NCBI RefSeq assembly: GCF_001571365.1
Contig: NZ_BCTQ01000001.1
Span: forward strand, 372,001 to 436,000
Reading direction: 5' to 3'
DNA: 64,000 bases
From: Achromobacter denitrificans NBRC 15125
GTDB taxonomy: Bacteria > Pseudomonadota > Gammaproteobacteria > Burkholderiales > Burkholderiaceae_B
Shown: positions 1-8,405 of the stretch, piece by piece
How positions within the stretch are numbered: the stretch's first letter is position 1
How the letters are laid out: each line of letters opens with the position of its first letter
Notes under the pieces: model-generated
The model's database searches: none
What the model was told of the DNA's origin: nothing
What the model saw: only the letters and a program-made list of their open reading frames with translations
Program-made: the position numbers and the translations under genes

Positions 1-42
1 GACCTCGGGGCCACCAGGGCGAGAGATTTCTACGGCGTGCAT
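1..42 (-). CDS. Partial: N-terminus of a quinone oxidoreductase / zinc-type alcohol dehydrogenase-like protein
   Basis: Only the first 14 codons lie in the window; the gene runs off the left edge. The reverse strand reads M-H-A-V-E-I-S-R-P-G-G-P-E-V, the usual start of MDR-superfamily NADPH:quinone reductases (ending in the GGPEV signature). A strong ribosome binding site (AAAGGAGG) sits 7 bases upstream of the ATG, which supports this start. It is divergent from the tRNA-Ser gene. The family call rests on very few residues, so another MDR member is possible. Confidence 0.6.
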   Translation of the reverse strand, partial: MHAVEISRPGGPEV

Positions 43-165
43 CGCGTGCCTCCTTTGCAGCAAATGGATTATTATTGCGCCCTTTGCTGCGGATCGCGTC
101 TCCTTTGGCCATTTTGTTTGCCAGATGGCCGGATTGCCGGACAATACGCGGTCAAGGCACGACCC

Positions 166-253
166 GGAAGCGTGGCAGAGTGGTCGATTGCACCGGTCTT
201 GAAAACCGGCAACGGGCAACCGTTCGTGAGTTCGAATCTCACCGCTTCCGCCA
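166..253 (+). tRNA. tRNA-Ser (anticodon UGA)
   Basis: The acceptor stem GGAAGCG pairs with CGCTTCC, followed by discriminator G and an encoded CCA. The anticodon loop reads CTTGAAA, giving UGA. A long variable arm and a T arm with GTTCGAATC are present, as expected for a class II serine tRNA. Length is 88 nt. Confidence 0.97.
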
Positions 254-331
254 GTAACGACGAGCGCCTGGCGTCGCTCTGGCACGGGCAACGCGCTTGG
301 AGAAACAGATAGGAAGCCGCGCGACGGGCCG

Positions 332-1693
332 TTACAGGCTACCGTACGAATGCAGGCCCGACAGGAACATATTCACGCCCAGGAAGGCGAAACTCGTCAC
401 GACCAGGCCGGCGAGCGCCCAATAGGCCGCCGCCTCTCCCCTGAGCCCCTTGATCAGGCGCATGTGCAGCCAGGCGGCGTAGTTCAGCCATACGATCAAG
501 GCCCAGGTTTCCTTGGGATCCCATTGCCAGTAGGCGCCCCAGGCATCGGCCGCCCATAGCGCGCCCAGGACGGTGGCCACGGTGAAAAAGGCGAATCCGA
601 GCGCGATCGCGCGGTACATGATGTCTTCCAGCACCTCCAGCGGAGGCAGCCGGCGCGCGATGGGCCCGCGCAGCGCCAGCACCGCGCCCACGATCAGGGC
701 GCCCACCCCGAAGTACAGCATCCAGACGGGCGAGACGCCTCGCGCGCCGAAGACCGGTGGTTCGGCGCAAAGCACCGCGCCCAGGACGAAGACAGGAATC
801 AGGGGTTTGCGGGACCGGGTCTGCCCGTGCCGCTTGACCAGGTAGGCGAACCCCACCGTGCCCGCCAGCGAGAACGTGCCGTAGCCGATGAAATTGGCCG
901 GCACGTGCAGCTTCATCCACCAGCTCTGGAGCGCCGGCACCAGCGGCTGGATCTGGTGGGCGTCGCGCGTGAGTGAATACCAGAGCAGGAACACGACCAT
1001 GGACGCGACCACCAGCATCGCGAATCCGCCCAGCGCCCGCGTCGCGTAGCGGAACTCGTAGTAGAGATAGAGCAGCGCCGTGACCAGCGCGAAGAAGACG
1101 AAGACTTCATACAGATTGCTGACCGGGATGTGCCCGACGTCCGGCCCCAGCAGGTGCCCCTCGCGCCAGCGCACCAGCAGGCCGGTCAGGCCGGCCCACA
1201 CGCCGCTCCAGGTCAGCGCCGTGCCCAGCCAGGCGAGCGCGGGCCGCGCCAGGCCGACCCAATAGCACGCGGTGCCCAGCACGAACAGGCAACCCATCCA
1301 GAGAATCGCCGATTGCGACGACAGCAGGTACTTGAGCAGGAACACGCTCTCGGCCCGGCCGAGGTCGCCCTGCTCCAGCCCCCCGCCGCCCGAGTACAGC
1401 CAGACGGCCAGCAACGCGCTGGCGCCGCAGGCCAGCGCGAGCCGCCGCAAGGGACGCCACAACCATCCCAGCCATGCCAGGGCCGGCACGGCGCCCGCCA
1501 GCATCGCCTTCTCGTAGCCGTTGAGCGCCTGGCCATAGGCCACCAGCGCATACGCGGCGGACGCCACGCAAACAATGAAGAACCCCGCGTCGGCGCGGGT
1601 CAGCCGCCTGAGGGGGCGGATGTCGCCGACCAGGGCGCCGGGCGCGGACAGGTCGGAATGCGGCGGGACGGACCCGGCTGCGAGCAGAGGCAT
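332..1693 (-). CDS. ccsB: CcsB/ResC-type cytochrome c biogenesis protein
   Basis: A 453-residue integral membrane protein of the system II cytochrome c assembly family, which exports heme and presents it to apocytochromes with a ResB/CcsA-type partner. The C-terminal third holds the tryptophan-rich heme-handling motif W-G-A-Y-W-Q-W-D-P-K-E (about residues 385-395) and conserved histidines on periplasmic loops (HIPVSNLYE, KLHVPANFIGYG). About 12 hydrophobic segments are visible. The open frame extends 26 codons further upstream, but the ATG at 1693 has GGAGA nine bases ahead and begins the hydrophilic leader, so I chose it. No resB partner is next to it. Its place beside a locus rich in periplasmic cytochromes c, and an FNR-type site 65 bp upstream, suggest it supplies cytochrome maturation under low oxygen. 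Confidence 0.85.
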   Translation of the reverse strand: MPLLAAGSVPPHSDLSAPGALVGDIRPLRRLTRADAGFFIVCVASAAYALVAYGQALNGYEKAMLAGAVPALAWLGWLWRPLRRLALACGASALLAVWLYSGGGGLEQGDLGRAESVFLLKYLLSSQSAILWMGCLFVLGTACYWVGLARPALAWLGTALTWSGVWAGLTGLLVRWREGHLLGPDVGHIPVSNLYEVFVFFALVTALLYLYYEFRYATRALGGFAMLVVASMVVFLLWYSLTRDAHQIQPLVPALQSWWMKLHVPANFIGYGTFSLAGTVGFAYLVKRHGQTRSRKPLIPVFVLGAVLCAEPPVFGARGVSPVWMLYFGVGALIVGAVLALRGPIARRLPPLEVLEDIMYRAIALGFAFFTVATVLGALWAADAWGAYWQWDPKETWALIVWLNYAAWLHMRLIKGLRGEAAAYWALAGLVVTSFAFLGVNMFLSGLHSYGSL

Positions 1694-1757
1694 CGGACGA
1701 TCTCCAGGAAAACATCCCGCCCGCGGGCAGCCCGCCAAGCCGGACGACACAAGGTAT

Positions 1758-1771
1758 TTGTCATAGGACAA
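1758..1771 (-). promoter_or_regulatory. Candidate FNR/DNR-type binding site upstream of ccsB
   Basis: The sequence TTGTCATAGGACAA fits TTG-N8-CAA and has perfectly inverted 5-base arms (TTGTC/GACAA). It lies 65 bp upstream of the chosen ccsB start. CRP/FNR-family activators of anaerobic and denitrification genes bind sites of this form. Binding is inferred, not shown. Confidence 0.5.
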
Positions 1772-1862
1772 ATAATTCTACGAATTCCGACACCGCGCCG
1801 TACAGGGATGCGGCGATGCGCCGCCACGCCCGGCCACCCCTACCGGATCCGGGAGAACCGTG

Positions 1863-3383
1863 CTAGGCGCTGCCGCAGGGCAGCGGCAGCGCGCCGGCCT
1901 CCACCGGCTCGTGACGCGCCCGTTCCATCTGCCTGCAGGCCGCGTTCACCCGGGACATGGCCCGGGCGATTTCGTCGACCTCCAGGGCCGCGTACCCGAA
2001 CAGGAGGTGGCGGGGATTGGCGTCGTCGACCTCGCTGGACGCGGCGTGGGACAGCGGATACAGCCTCACGCCATACCCCAGCGCGGCGGTGGAGATCAGG
2101 TTGGCGTCCGGGCTGTCCGCGGGCAGCTCGAAGGCAAGGTGCATGCCCGAGTTCTGGCCGCTTACGGTGCCCTCCCCGCCCCACACGGCCTCGATCCCGC
2201 GCAACAGTTCGTCGCGCTGTTCCTGGTAGCGGCGCCGCAGGTACTGCAGATGGCGCGCGAAACAGCACTCGTCGAAGTAGCGGGCCAGGACGGCCTGGGT
2301 CAGCCACGGGCTGCCGTTGTTGAGCAAGGCCTTGCGTTCGACGAAATCGTCCACCAGCGCGGGCGGACAGACCATGTAGCCCAGCCTCAGGCCGGGTCCC
2401 AGGGTCTTGGAAAACGTGCCCAGGTAGATGACCTGCGCCGGGCTCATCGCGGCCAGGGGTAGCGGCAGGACGGAGTCGTAGCAGAAATCCCCGTCGTAAT
2501 CGTCCTCGATGACCAGCGCGCCGCTGCGGCCGGCCCATTCGAGCAATTGCCGGCGCCTGGCCATCGACATGGTGTAGCCCAGCGGGTACTGGTGCGACGG
2601 CGTGACGTAGGCGAGCCGGGCCGGCCCCTCGGGCAGCAGCGCCGTGCGCAGTCCCTCCGCGTCGACCGGGATCGGGACGGCCACGGCGCCGTGCCGCCGC
2701 ACCAGGTTCCTGAAGCCGGTGTAACAGGGCGACTCGAACACCGCCGCGCCGTCGCGGTCCAGGAAGTGCGAGGCGATCAGGCTCAGCGCCTCCTGGCTGC
2801 CGGCCGTGATCAGCGCCTGTTCCGGTTCGACCTTCAGCGCCTTGGAGGCCGACAGGTAGTCGGCGATCTGGACCCGCAAGCCCCACAGCCCCGCGGGCGG
2901 CGCGTATTCCGCCATCGCACAGCTGACGTGGCGCAGCAGCTGGTTCGACAGCGTGATGAACTGGCGCTGGGGAAACGCGTGGAGCGAGGGCCTGCCGACC
3001 TTGAAGTCATAGCGCGGGGGAATCGCCGGCGTCTGTCCGCAGACCCCGCTCGATAGCGCGGAATTGGCGGCGCCCGCGTAGACGGCCGGGCGGTCGAGCA
3101 CGAAATCCGGGTTCTTCGGATTGACCAGCAGGGTCCGCTCCAAGGTGACGAAGTACCCCCGGCTGGGCCTGCTCTCGATGAGGTTGGAATCGATCAGGAG
3201 CTCATAGGCCCCGAGCACCGTGTTCTTCGATACCTGCAGGAGCGAGGACATGCGGTTGATCGCCGGCAACCGGTCTCCCTCCTGCAATCGTCCGGCGCGG
3301 ATCAAGGAGGCGATCTGGTCCGCGATCTGCTGCTTGAAAGGTTTCGAGTCCTGCCTGGATAGGGAAAGCGGTAGTGAGAACAT
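1863..3383 (-). CDS. MocR-family transcriptional regulator (GntR HTH fused to aminotransferase-like domain)
   Basis: About 506 residues. Residues 10-75 form a GntR winged helix (IADQIASLIRAGRLQEGDRL, then NTVLGAYELL). The rest is a fold-type I aminotransferase-like domain with the PLP lysine in SKTLGPGLR. MocR proteins use this domain as a PLP or amino-compound sensor; PdxR and GabR are known members. The frame is open 33 codons further upstream, but the ATG at 3383 begins where family homology starts (FSLPLSLS), so I prefer it; its ribosome binding site is weak. It is divergent from nirN and could control it, though MocR regulators more often control PLP or amino acid genes. Effector and target are unknown. 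Confidence 0.85.
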   Translation of the reverse strand: MFSLPLSLSRQDSKPFKQQIADQIASLIRAGRLQEGDRLPAINRMSSLLQVSKNTVLGAYELLIDSNLIESRPSRGYFVTLERTLLVNPKNPDFVLDRPAVYAGAANSALSSGVCGQTPAIPPRYDFKVGRPSLHAFPQRQFITLSNQLLRHVSCAMAEYAPPAGLWGLRVQIADYLSASKALKVEPEQALITAGSQEALSLIASHFLDRDGAAVFESPCYTGFRNLVRRHGAVAVPIPVDAEGLRTALLPEGPARLAYVTPSHQYPLGYTMSMARRRQLLEWAGRSGALVIEDDYDGDFCYDSVLPLPLAAMSPAQVIYLGTFSKTLGPGLRLGYMVCPPALVDDFVERKALLNNGSPWLTQAVLARYFDECCFARHLQYLRRRYQEQRDELLRGIEAVWGGEGTVSGQNSGMHLAFELPADSPDANLISTAALGYGVRLYPLSHAASSEVDDANPRHLLFGYAALEVDEIARAMSRVNAACRQMERARHEPVEAGALPLPCGSA

Positions 3384-3484
3384 GACGGGCAACCACAGGA
3401 TGAAAACGATATCGCCCCTCGGGGCGGCGAGGACCCAACCCGTTCCCCGCACTACCACGGTAGTCTCCCGCGCGCGAACCAACT

Positions 3485-3498
3485 TTGTCCTAGGTCAA
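3485..3498 (+). promoter_or_regulatory. Candidate FNR/DNR-type binding site upstream of nirN
   Basis: TTGTCCTAGGTCAA fits TTG-N8-CAA and matches the site upstream of ccsB at nearly all arm positions. It lies 116 bp before the nirN start in the MocR/nirN divergent region. It is a plausible anaerobic activator site for the forward heme d1 operon. An imperfect palindrome ACTACC-AC-GGTAGT lies just left of it at 3451-3464 and may be a separate operator. Confidence 0.5.
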
Positions 3499-3613
3499 AA
3501 ACAATGAAACCGTAACCATCTCGTGCCCGGGACCCATACCTTATCCACCGGCAGCGATGGTGACACAGTGCATGGGCCGGCGTTCCGGCAAGAATCTTTC
3601 GGGAGAGAGCGAC

Positions 3614-5176
3614 ATGCACACCAAGCTATTGAGCGCGGCTTTGCTACTCGTCTCGGCCGGCACCGCCTGGGGTGCGCCGAGCGAGGAATACCTCATCAAG
3701 GCAAACCAGCTTTTCCAACAGAACTGCGCCGTCTGTCACGGCGCCGATCGCGGCGGCTACATCGCGCCCGGCCTGACCAGCGACCGGCTGGTGCAGAGCG
3801 AAGCGGCGCTGCGCGGCACCATCATGACCGGCATACCCGACACCCTGATGCCGCCCTTCGTGGGCCGGCTCTCCGACGAGGAAATCCGGTCCATCGCCCA
3901 CCTCATCAAAACGCAGGGCGCCTCCGACCCGAAATGGGGACTGGAGCAGATCCGCTCCAGCGTGGAAGTGCTGGTGGACGAATCCACCCTCCCCAACAAG
4001 CCGACCTACGCCATCGACACGGTGTACGACCTGATGGTGGTGATGGCGCGCGGGCGCTATGGCCGCGGCGACGAGGGCAACAACGCGCGCACCGTCTTCC
4101 TGGACGGCAAGACCAACAAGATCGTCGGCGAGATCGCCACGCCGGTCGCGCCCCACATCATGGACTTCAGCCCGGTCGCCGAGCGGTGGGCGTGGCTCAA
4201 GAGCGACGACGGCACGGTCTACAAGATCGACCTGTACACCCTGCAGATCGTGCGCAAGGCCAAGGTCGGCCTGACCGGCCCCGGCATCGCGCTGTCCAAC
4301 GACGGCAAGTGGCTGGCCATCAGCTCGTTCGTGCCCAAGAGCGTGGCCATCCTGAAGGCCGACACCCTGGAGCCCGTGAAGTACATGGACCTCGAAGGCG
4401 AGGATCCGGACGGGAAATTCGTGAAGTCGGCGGGCGGCCCGGTGATCGGCAGCCGCATCAACAACAAGTTCGCGCTCACGCTGCGCCAGGCCGGCCAGAT
4501 CTGGATCATCGACCCGGACAAGCCCGACATGCCCGTGACCAAGCTGACCAAGGTCGGCCGGATGCTGCACGACACCTTCCTGACGCCGGACGGCCGCTAC
4601 TCCATGGTTGCCTCCTATGACGACAACAAGATCGTCGCGATCGATTTCAAGGACGACAAGGTCGTGCGCGACATTCCGGCGGGCTGCCAGCCCCACGTCG
4701 GCTCCGGCGCGGTGACGGAGGTCAACGGCCGGTTCCTCGCGTTCGGCACCAACATCGGCACCTGCGACAAGGGCTCGGTGGTCACGGTGTGGGACACCAA
4801 GGACTTCTCGGTCGTCAAACAGATCCCGGTCGCCGGCGCCACCGAGTCGCCCGCCGCCCATCCCAACGCGCCGTACGTCGCGGTCGACATCGTGGACAAG
4901 GACAAGCGCGCCGCCTGGATACAGCTGATCGACAAGAACACGCTGGAAGTCGCGGAAACGCTGGATGTCGGAGGACACGCCTTCTTCCCCGACTACAACC
5001 GCACCGGCAACTACCTCTACGTGAGCTCGGGCTACTGGGGGGATCGACTCAAGATCTACGACAGCAAGACGCTCAAGCTGGTGGCCGAGCACAAGATGGA
5101 AAGCCCGTCGGGCATCTTCTCGCGCGCGCGCACCCGCTGGCTGACCATCGGCCTGTCCGAAACCCGCAAATACTGA
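3614..5176 (+). CDS. nirN: NirN-type cytochrome c/d1 protein (dihydro-heme d1 dehydrogenase family)
   Basis: A 520-residue periplasmic protein with a signal peptide of about 20 residues, a cytochrome c domain (CAVCH at 38-42, likely Met79 ligand) and an eight-bladed propeller of the cytochrome d1 type. His181 in APHIMDFSP is placed like the proximal d1-heme ligand. His319, His361 and His455 line up with active-site positions; the GGH at 453-455 and the end ESPSGIF resemble NirN and NirF rather than NirS, which ends in a TPTGKF-type motif. NirN oxidises dihydro-heme d1 in the last step of heme d1 synthesis. ATG 3614 starts the signal peptide and has GGAGAG upstream. It leads an operon with a cytochrome c and a precorrin-2 dehydrogenase. 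A divergent cd1 nitrite reductase cannot be excluded, because no other candidate is present in the window. Confidence 0.78.
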   Translation: MHTKLLSAALLLVSAGTAWGAPSEEYLIKANQLFQQNCAVCHGADRGGYIAPGLTSDRLVQSEAALRGTIMTGIPDTLMPPFVGRLSDEEIRSIAHLIKTQGASDPKWGLEQIRSSVEVLVDESTLPNKPTYAIDTVYDLMVVMARGRYGRGDEGNNARTVFLDGKTNKIVGEIATPVAPHIMDFSPVAERWAWLKSDDGTVYKIDLYTLQIVRKAKVGLTGPGIALSNDGKWLAISSFVPKSVAILKADTLEPVKYMDLEGEDPDGKFVKSAGGPVIGSRINNKFALTLRQAGQIWIIDPDKPDMPVTKLTKVGRMLHDTFLTPDGRYSMVASYDDNKIVAIDFKDDKVVRDIPAGCQPHVGSGAVTEVNGRFLAFGTNIGTCDKGSVVTVWDTKDFSVVKQIPVAGATESPAAHPNAPYVAVDIVDKDKRAAWIQLIDKNTLEVAETLDVGGHAFFPDYNRTGNYLYVSSGYWGDRLKIYDSKTLKLVAEHKMESPSGIFSRARTRWLTIGLSETRKY

Positions 5177-5192
5177 CTGGAGGACCACGGAC

Positions 5193-5540
5193 ATGAAATC
5201 GTTTCTCCGCATACTCGTGGCGCTGATGCTCTCGCAGGCCGCGGCGCAGGCGCTGGCCGCCGACGGCAAGCCCGCGGTCGTCGACGGCGGCAATCCCGAC
5301 ACGCTCTCGCCCCACGTCTCCACCATGCTGCCGCTATGCGCGTCATGCCATGGCGCCGACGGGATCAGCGCGGTGGGCCTGTATCCCAACCTGGCCGGGC
5401 AAAAGGTGGAATACCTGGTCAAGCAGCTGCAGGCCTTCAAATCCCGCGAGCGCAACGACCCGGTCATGAGTTCCATGGCCGAGCCCCTGAGCCCCGAGGC
5501 CATCCAGGAACTGGCCCAGTACTTCTCCAGCCGCAAATGA
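5193..5540 (+). CDS. Small periplasmic class I cytochrome c
   Basis: 115 residues with a 23-residue signal peptide ending ALA-A, one heme site CASCH at 49-53, and a C-terminal Met region (DPVMSSMAEPLS) that can supply the sixth ligand. It resembles cytochrome c553/c4-half domains. It starts 16 bp after the nirN stop behind TGGAGG, so the two are translationally linked. It is likely the electron acceptor or donor of the NirN-type protein. Family members in nir clusters are named NirC or NirM; I cannot tell which applies, and the reverse operon carries a better NirC candidate. Confidence 0.85.
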   Translation: MKSFLRILVALMLSQAAAQALAADGKPAVVDGGNPDTLSPHVSTMLPLCASCHGADGISAVGLYPNLAGQKVEYLVKQLQAFKSRERNDPVMSSMAEPLSPEAIQELAQYFSSRK

Positions 5541-5578
5541 AAGCCGGGGGCAGCCGCCCCCGCGAGGAACCCGAATCC

Positions 5579-6571
5579 ATGGCAAACGCACCCCCGACCC
5601 TTTTTCCGGTCTTCTTCAATCTGGCGGACCGGCGGGTCGCGGTGGTCGGCGGCGGCGCCGTCGCCGAACGCAAGGTGGGCCTGCTGCTGGGCACCGGCGC
5701 CGCCATTGTCGTGGTGGCCCCGGCGCTTACCCCCTGGCTGCGGGACGCGGCGGACGCGGGAAGCCTCGAACACGTGCCCGCGCCGTTCACGCCGGCCAGC
5801 CTGGACGGCGCCTGGCTGGTCGTCGCGGCGACCGACCAGGGCGGCGTCAACCAGGCGGTCGCGGCCGCGGCGCGGGAACGTCGCATTCCGTGCAACGTGG
5901 TCGACGATCCGGTCCTGTCCACCATCCAGGTGCCAGCCATCATCGACCGGTCTCCCCTGGTGGTGGCGGTGTCCTCCGGCGGCAGCGCGCCCATGCTGGC
6001 GCGGCGGATCCGGGAGCGGCTCGAATCGCTGCTGGACGAAAGCACGGGCGATCTGGCGCGATTCGTGGCGCGCTACCGCAGCCGCATCGTGAGGCGCTTT
6101 CGCGACCTGGACGCGCGCCGCGACTTCTACGACTGGATGCTGGACGGCCCCTTGCCCGGCCTGCTTGCGGCGGGTGAGGACCGGCGGGCCTGCCTGACGC
6201 TGGAAGCGGCCATGGACGGCGAATCCGCGGCGCGCATCGGAAGCGCGACCATCCTGGCCGCCGCGGACGGCCCCGTGGACCTGCTGACCCTGCGCGCCTT
6301 GCGCGCCTTGAACCAGGCCGACCTCGTGGCCCACGTCCCGGCGGTCAACCCGGCCATTCTCGACAAGGCGCGGCGGGACGCGGCAAGAATCGCGCTCAAA
6401 GGCCAGGGACTGCGCTCGGAACCGGACGCCTCGGGAGACGACGGGCTGGCGTGGCTGGTGCGGCACGTGAAATCGGGCAAGCGCGCCACCTTGTTGCTGG
6501 GCACGGCGCACGACCCGCAGTTGCTGGCCCGGCGCATCGTGGCCCGCGGCGTGCCTTGCACCGTCCTCTGA
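5579..6571 (+). CDS. Precorrin-2 dehydrogenase/ferrochelatase (Met8p/CysG N-domain) with degenerate methyltransferase tail
   Basis: 330 residues. Residues 10-200 match the Met8p/CysG N-terminal module: NAD-binding GGGAVAERK at 24-32, VAATD, and SSGGSAPMLARRIRERLE near 132-149. This module oxidises precorrin-2 to sirohydrochlorin and inserts iron, giving siroheme, the precursor of heme d1. Residues 221-330 look like the first half of a SUMT/CysG methylase domain (DLLTLRALRALNQADLV, then NPAILDKARRDAARI), but the SAM-binding GAGPGDP is replaced by AAADGPV and the LKGGDPF loop by LLGTAHDP, and the protein stops where SUMT would continue to its second half. Methylase activity is therefore unlikely; nirE in the facing operon supplies it. 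The gene follows the cytochrome c by 38 bp. Confidence 0.85.
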   Translation: MANAPPTLFPVFFNLADRRVAVVGGGAVAERKVGLLLGTGAAIVVVAPALTPWLRDAADAGSLEHVPAPFTPASLDGAWLVVAATDQGGVNQAVAAAARERRIPCNVVDDPVLSTIQVPAIIDRSPLVVAVSSGGSAPMLARRIRERLESLLDESTGDLARFVARYRSRIVRRFRDLDARRDFYDWMLDGPLPGLLAAGEDRRACLTLEAAMDGESAARIGSATILAAADGPVDLLTLRALRALNQADLVAHVPAVNPAILDKARRDAARIALKGQGLRSEPDASGDDGLAWLVRHVKSGKRATLLLGTAHDPQLLARRIVARGVPCTVL

Positions 6572-6595
6572 CGGCCGCGCGCGGGCCCCGCGGAA

Positions 6596-7231
6596 TCAGG
6601 AGGCCCGTTCCCGCGGCGGTTCTTCCGCCAGCGCCGCGAGCAGACAGGCGCGGCCCCGCTCGCTGAAAGACAGGGACGCGGCCGCCACCCTGCCAGCATC
6701 GTCCATTTTTCTCCAGGTCTTCTTCAACACGTCGATCACTTTGTCGGGATAGCTGTCGCAGAAGTCTTCGTATTGGTGCTCCAGGAACACCAGGCACAGC
6801 GCGTTTTCCATGCACTGGACATCCGGATCGCGCTTGATGCCCTCCTTGCGCACGATCTTCGCCACGGCCGCGACCGTCTCCGGATCATGGCCCGCGCTGA
6901 GCAGCAGCCGCTCGGCGATGCCGGCGTGATGCTCCTTGAGCGCATTGCGCCATTGCAGATAGCCGCTGCGGCCCTCCGGATACGCGGCGCGCGAGACTTC
7001 CCAGCGGCCGATATGCTGGCAGCGGGCGGCCAGGCGCAACGCGAGGCTGGCGTCCGGCGCCAACCTCGCGACCCAGTCGGACAGGAACTGCGCGTGGAGC
7101 CACTCGCGCGGCTGCGCCTCGCCCTGCCACGCCATCGAGTGTGGGTCGCGCCGGTTGTAGTCGTCGAACAGGCGCAATGCGCGCTGGAATGGCGTGTCGT
7201 CCTGCGCCGCGGGATTGGTCGAATGTTCCAT
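6596..7231 (-). CDS. DUF4202 domain protein at the end of the heme d1 operon
   Basis: 211 residues, cytoplasmic, no signal peptide or membrane segment. It matches the DUF4202 pattern throughout: FDDYNRRDPHSMAW, LAARCQHIGRWEVSRAAYPE, GRSGYLQWRNALKEHHA and LCLVFLEHQYEDF, with many conserved His, Glu and Arg residues reminiscent of an HD-type or metal-binding helical enzyme. Its biochemical role is not known to me. It is the last gene of the reverse nir operon, 18 bp after nirJ and on the same strand, which suggests a link to heme d1 or tetrapyrrole handling. It converges with the precorrin-2 dehydrogenase gene across a 24-bp gap. Confidence 0.85.
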   Translation of the reverse strand: MEHSTNPAAQDDTPFQRALRLFDDYNRRDPHSMAWQGEAQPREWLHAQFLSDWVARLAPDASLALRLAARCQHIGRWEVSRAAYPEGRSGYLQWRNALKEHHAGIAERLLLSAGHDPETVAAVAKIVRKEGIKRDPDVQCMENALCLVFLEHQYEDFCDSYPDKVIDVLKKTWRKMDDAGRVAAASLSFSERGRACLLAALAEEPPRERAS

Positions 7232-7249
7232 GCCATCTCCAGTGAAAAA

Positions 7250-8404
7250 TCAGCGGGCCGCGCCGCCCGCCGCGATTTCGTGGTCGGTCAGATAGCACCC
7301 CGGGTCTTCGGCCCAGAGATCGCCCGACTGTTTCTCCGCGCGGATGCGGGTGTTGCCATTGCAGATATCCAGATAGGCGCAGCCGGCGCAACGCCCCTTG
7401 ACCGGCCGGGGCCTGCGCCGCAACACCTGGAGCAAGGGCTCGTCCGGATTCGACCATATCTCCGAAAACGGCCGCAACCGCACGTTCCCCAGAGTGTAGT
7501 GCCACCACATGGTATCCGCGTGGACATTGCCCCGGTTGTCGATGTTGGCGACGTTCACGCCGGAAGCATTGCCGCCCCAGTTCCGCAGCTTGGCCTCGAT
7601 GCGGGCGGCATGCGACGGAAAGCGGCGCCGCACCCAATGCAGGAAGAAGACCCCGTCCGCATCGTTGTTGCCCGAGGTGAATTCCTTGGGCCGGCCCGCA
7701 GACGCATAGGCCAGGCAGGCCTCGAAAATCCGCTCCATGGCCGCTCGCGTCATGCGGTGGTGGCTGTCTTCGCCGCGGTTGCGCAGCCCACGCCCCGCGT
7801 AGTTCAGATGCGAAAAATAGAAGCGATCCACCCCCGAGGTATCCAGCAGGTCCAGGAGGCCCGGAAGATCAGCCGCGTTTCCCTGGGTCATGGTGTAGCG
7901 GATGCCGACCTTCAGCGCGCGTTCGCGGCACAGCCTGATGCCTTCCAGCGAGGCCGCGAACGCGCCGGCCTGGCCGCGGAACCGGTCGTGCGTCGCGCCC
8001 ACGCCGTCCAGGGAAATGCCCACGTAATCGAATCCGCAATCGGCGATGGACGCGATGTTCCCCTCGTTGATCAGGGTGCCGTTGGTGGACAGGCCGACGT
8101 AGAACCCCAGCGCCTTCGCCCGCCGGGCGATGTCGAAGATGCGGGGATGCAGCAAGGGCTCGCCGCCCGACAGGATCAGGGCCCGCACGCCGAAGGCATG
8201 GAGATCGTCCATGACCGCGCAGATCTCCTCGTAGCGCAACTCCCCCGGGAAGTCCTTGTCGACCGAGGCCGAATAGCAATGCCGGCACTGCAGGTTGCAG
8301 CGACGGATGAGGTTCCAGATCACCACGGGCCCCGGCGGATCGCGCCTGGGAACGGGAGGCGTGGGTTGCAGCAGATCGGAAACGAAGGCGGAGATGCGGA
8401 ACAT
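7250..8404 (-). CDS. nirJ: Heme d1 biosynthesis radical SAM protein NirJ
   Basis: 384 residues. The radical SAM cluster is C-N-L-Q-C-R-H-C (Cys36, Cys40, Cys43), followed by the GGEPLL strand. A C-terminal SPASM-like cysteine set (RCAGCAYLDICNG, then DPGCY) can hold an auxiliary Fe-S cluster. NirJ removes propionate groups of didecarboxysiroheme so that oxo groups can form, in the cytoplasm. It follows nirH with one base between stop and start and precedes the DUF4202 gene. Length and motifs are those of canonical NirJ. Confidence 0.95.
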   Translation of the reverse strand: MFRISAFVSDLLQPTPPVPRRDPPGPVVIWNLIRRCNLQCRHCYSASVDKDFPGELRYEEICAVMDDLHAFGVRALILSGGEPLLHPRIFDIARRAKALGFYVGLSTNGTLINEGNIASIADCGFDYVGISLDGVGATHDRFRGQAGAFAASLEGIRLCRERALKVGIRYTMTQGNAADLPGLLDLLDTSGVDRFYFSHLNYAGRGLRNRGEDSHHRMTRAAMERIFEACLAYASAGRPKEFTSGNNDADGVFFLHWVRRRFPSHAARIEAKLRNWGGNASGVNVANIDNRGNVHADTMWWHYTLGNVRLRPFSEIWSNPDEPLLQVLRRRPRPVKGRCAGCAYLDICNGNTRIRAEKQSGDLWAEDPGCYLTDHEIAAGGAAR

Positions 8405-8405
8405 G

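Noticed and set aside
1130-2323. A 397-codon forward frame across ccsB and the MocR gene
   Set aside because: It crosses two reverse-strand genes and their spacer; Arg/Pro-rich translation without domain.
3614-5176. Calling this gene nirS (cd1 nitrite reductase)
   Set aside because: The C-terminus (ESPSGIF) and the GGH position match NirN/NirF rather than NirS, although absence of another nirS keeps the question open.
3644-6511. A 955-codon open frame on the reverse strand opposite nirN, cytochrome c and the precorrin-2 dehydrogenase
   Set aside because: It is antisense to three genes with clear motifs; long antisense frames are common at this G+C content, and its translation has biased Gly/Arg/Ala composition with no domain.
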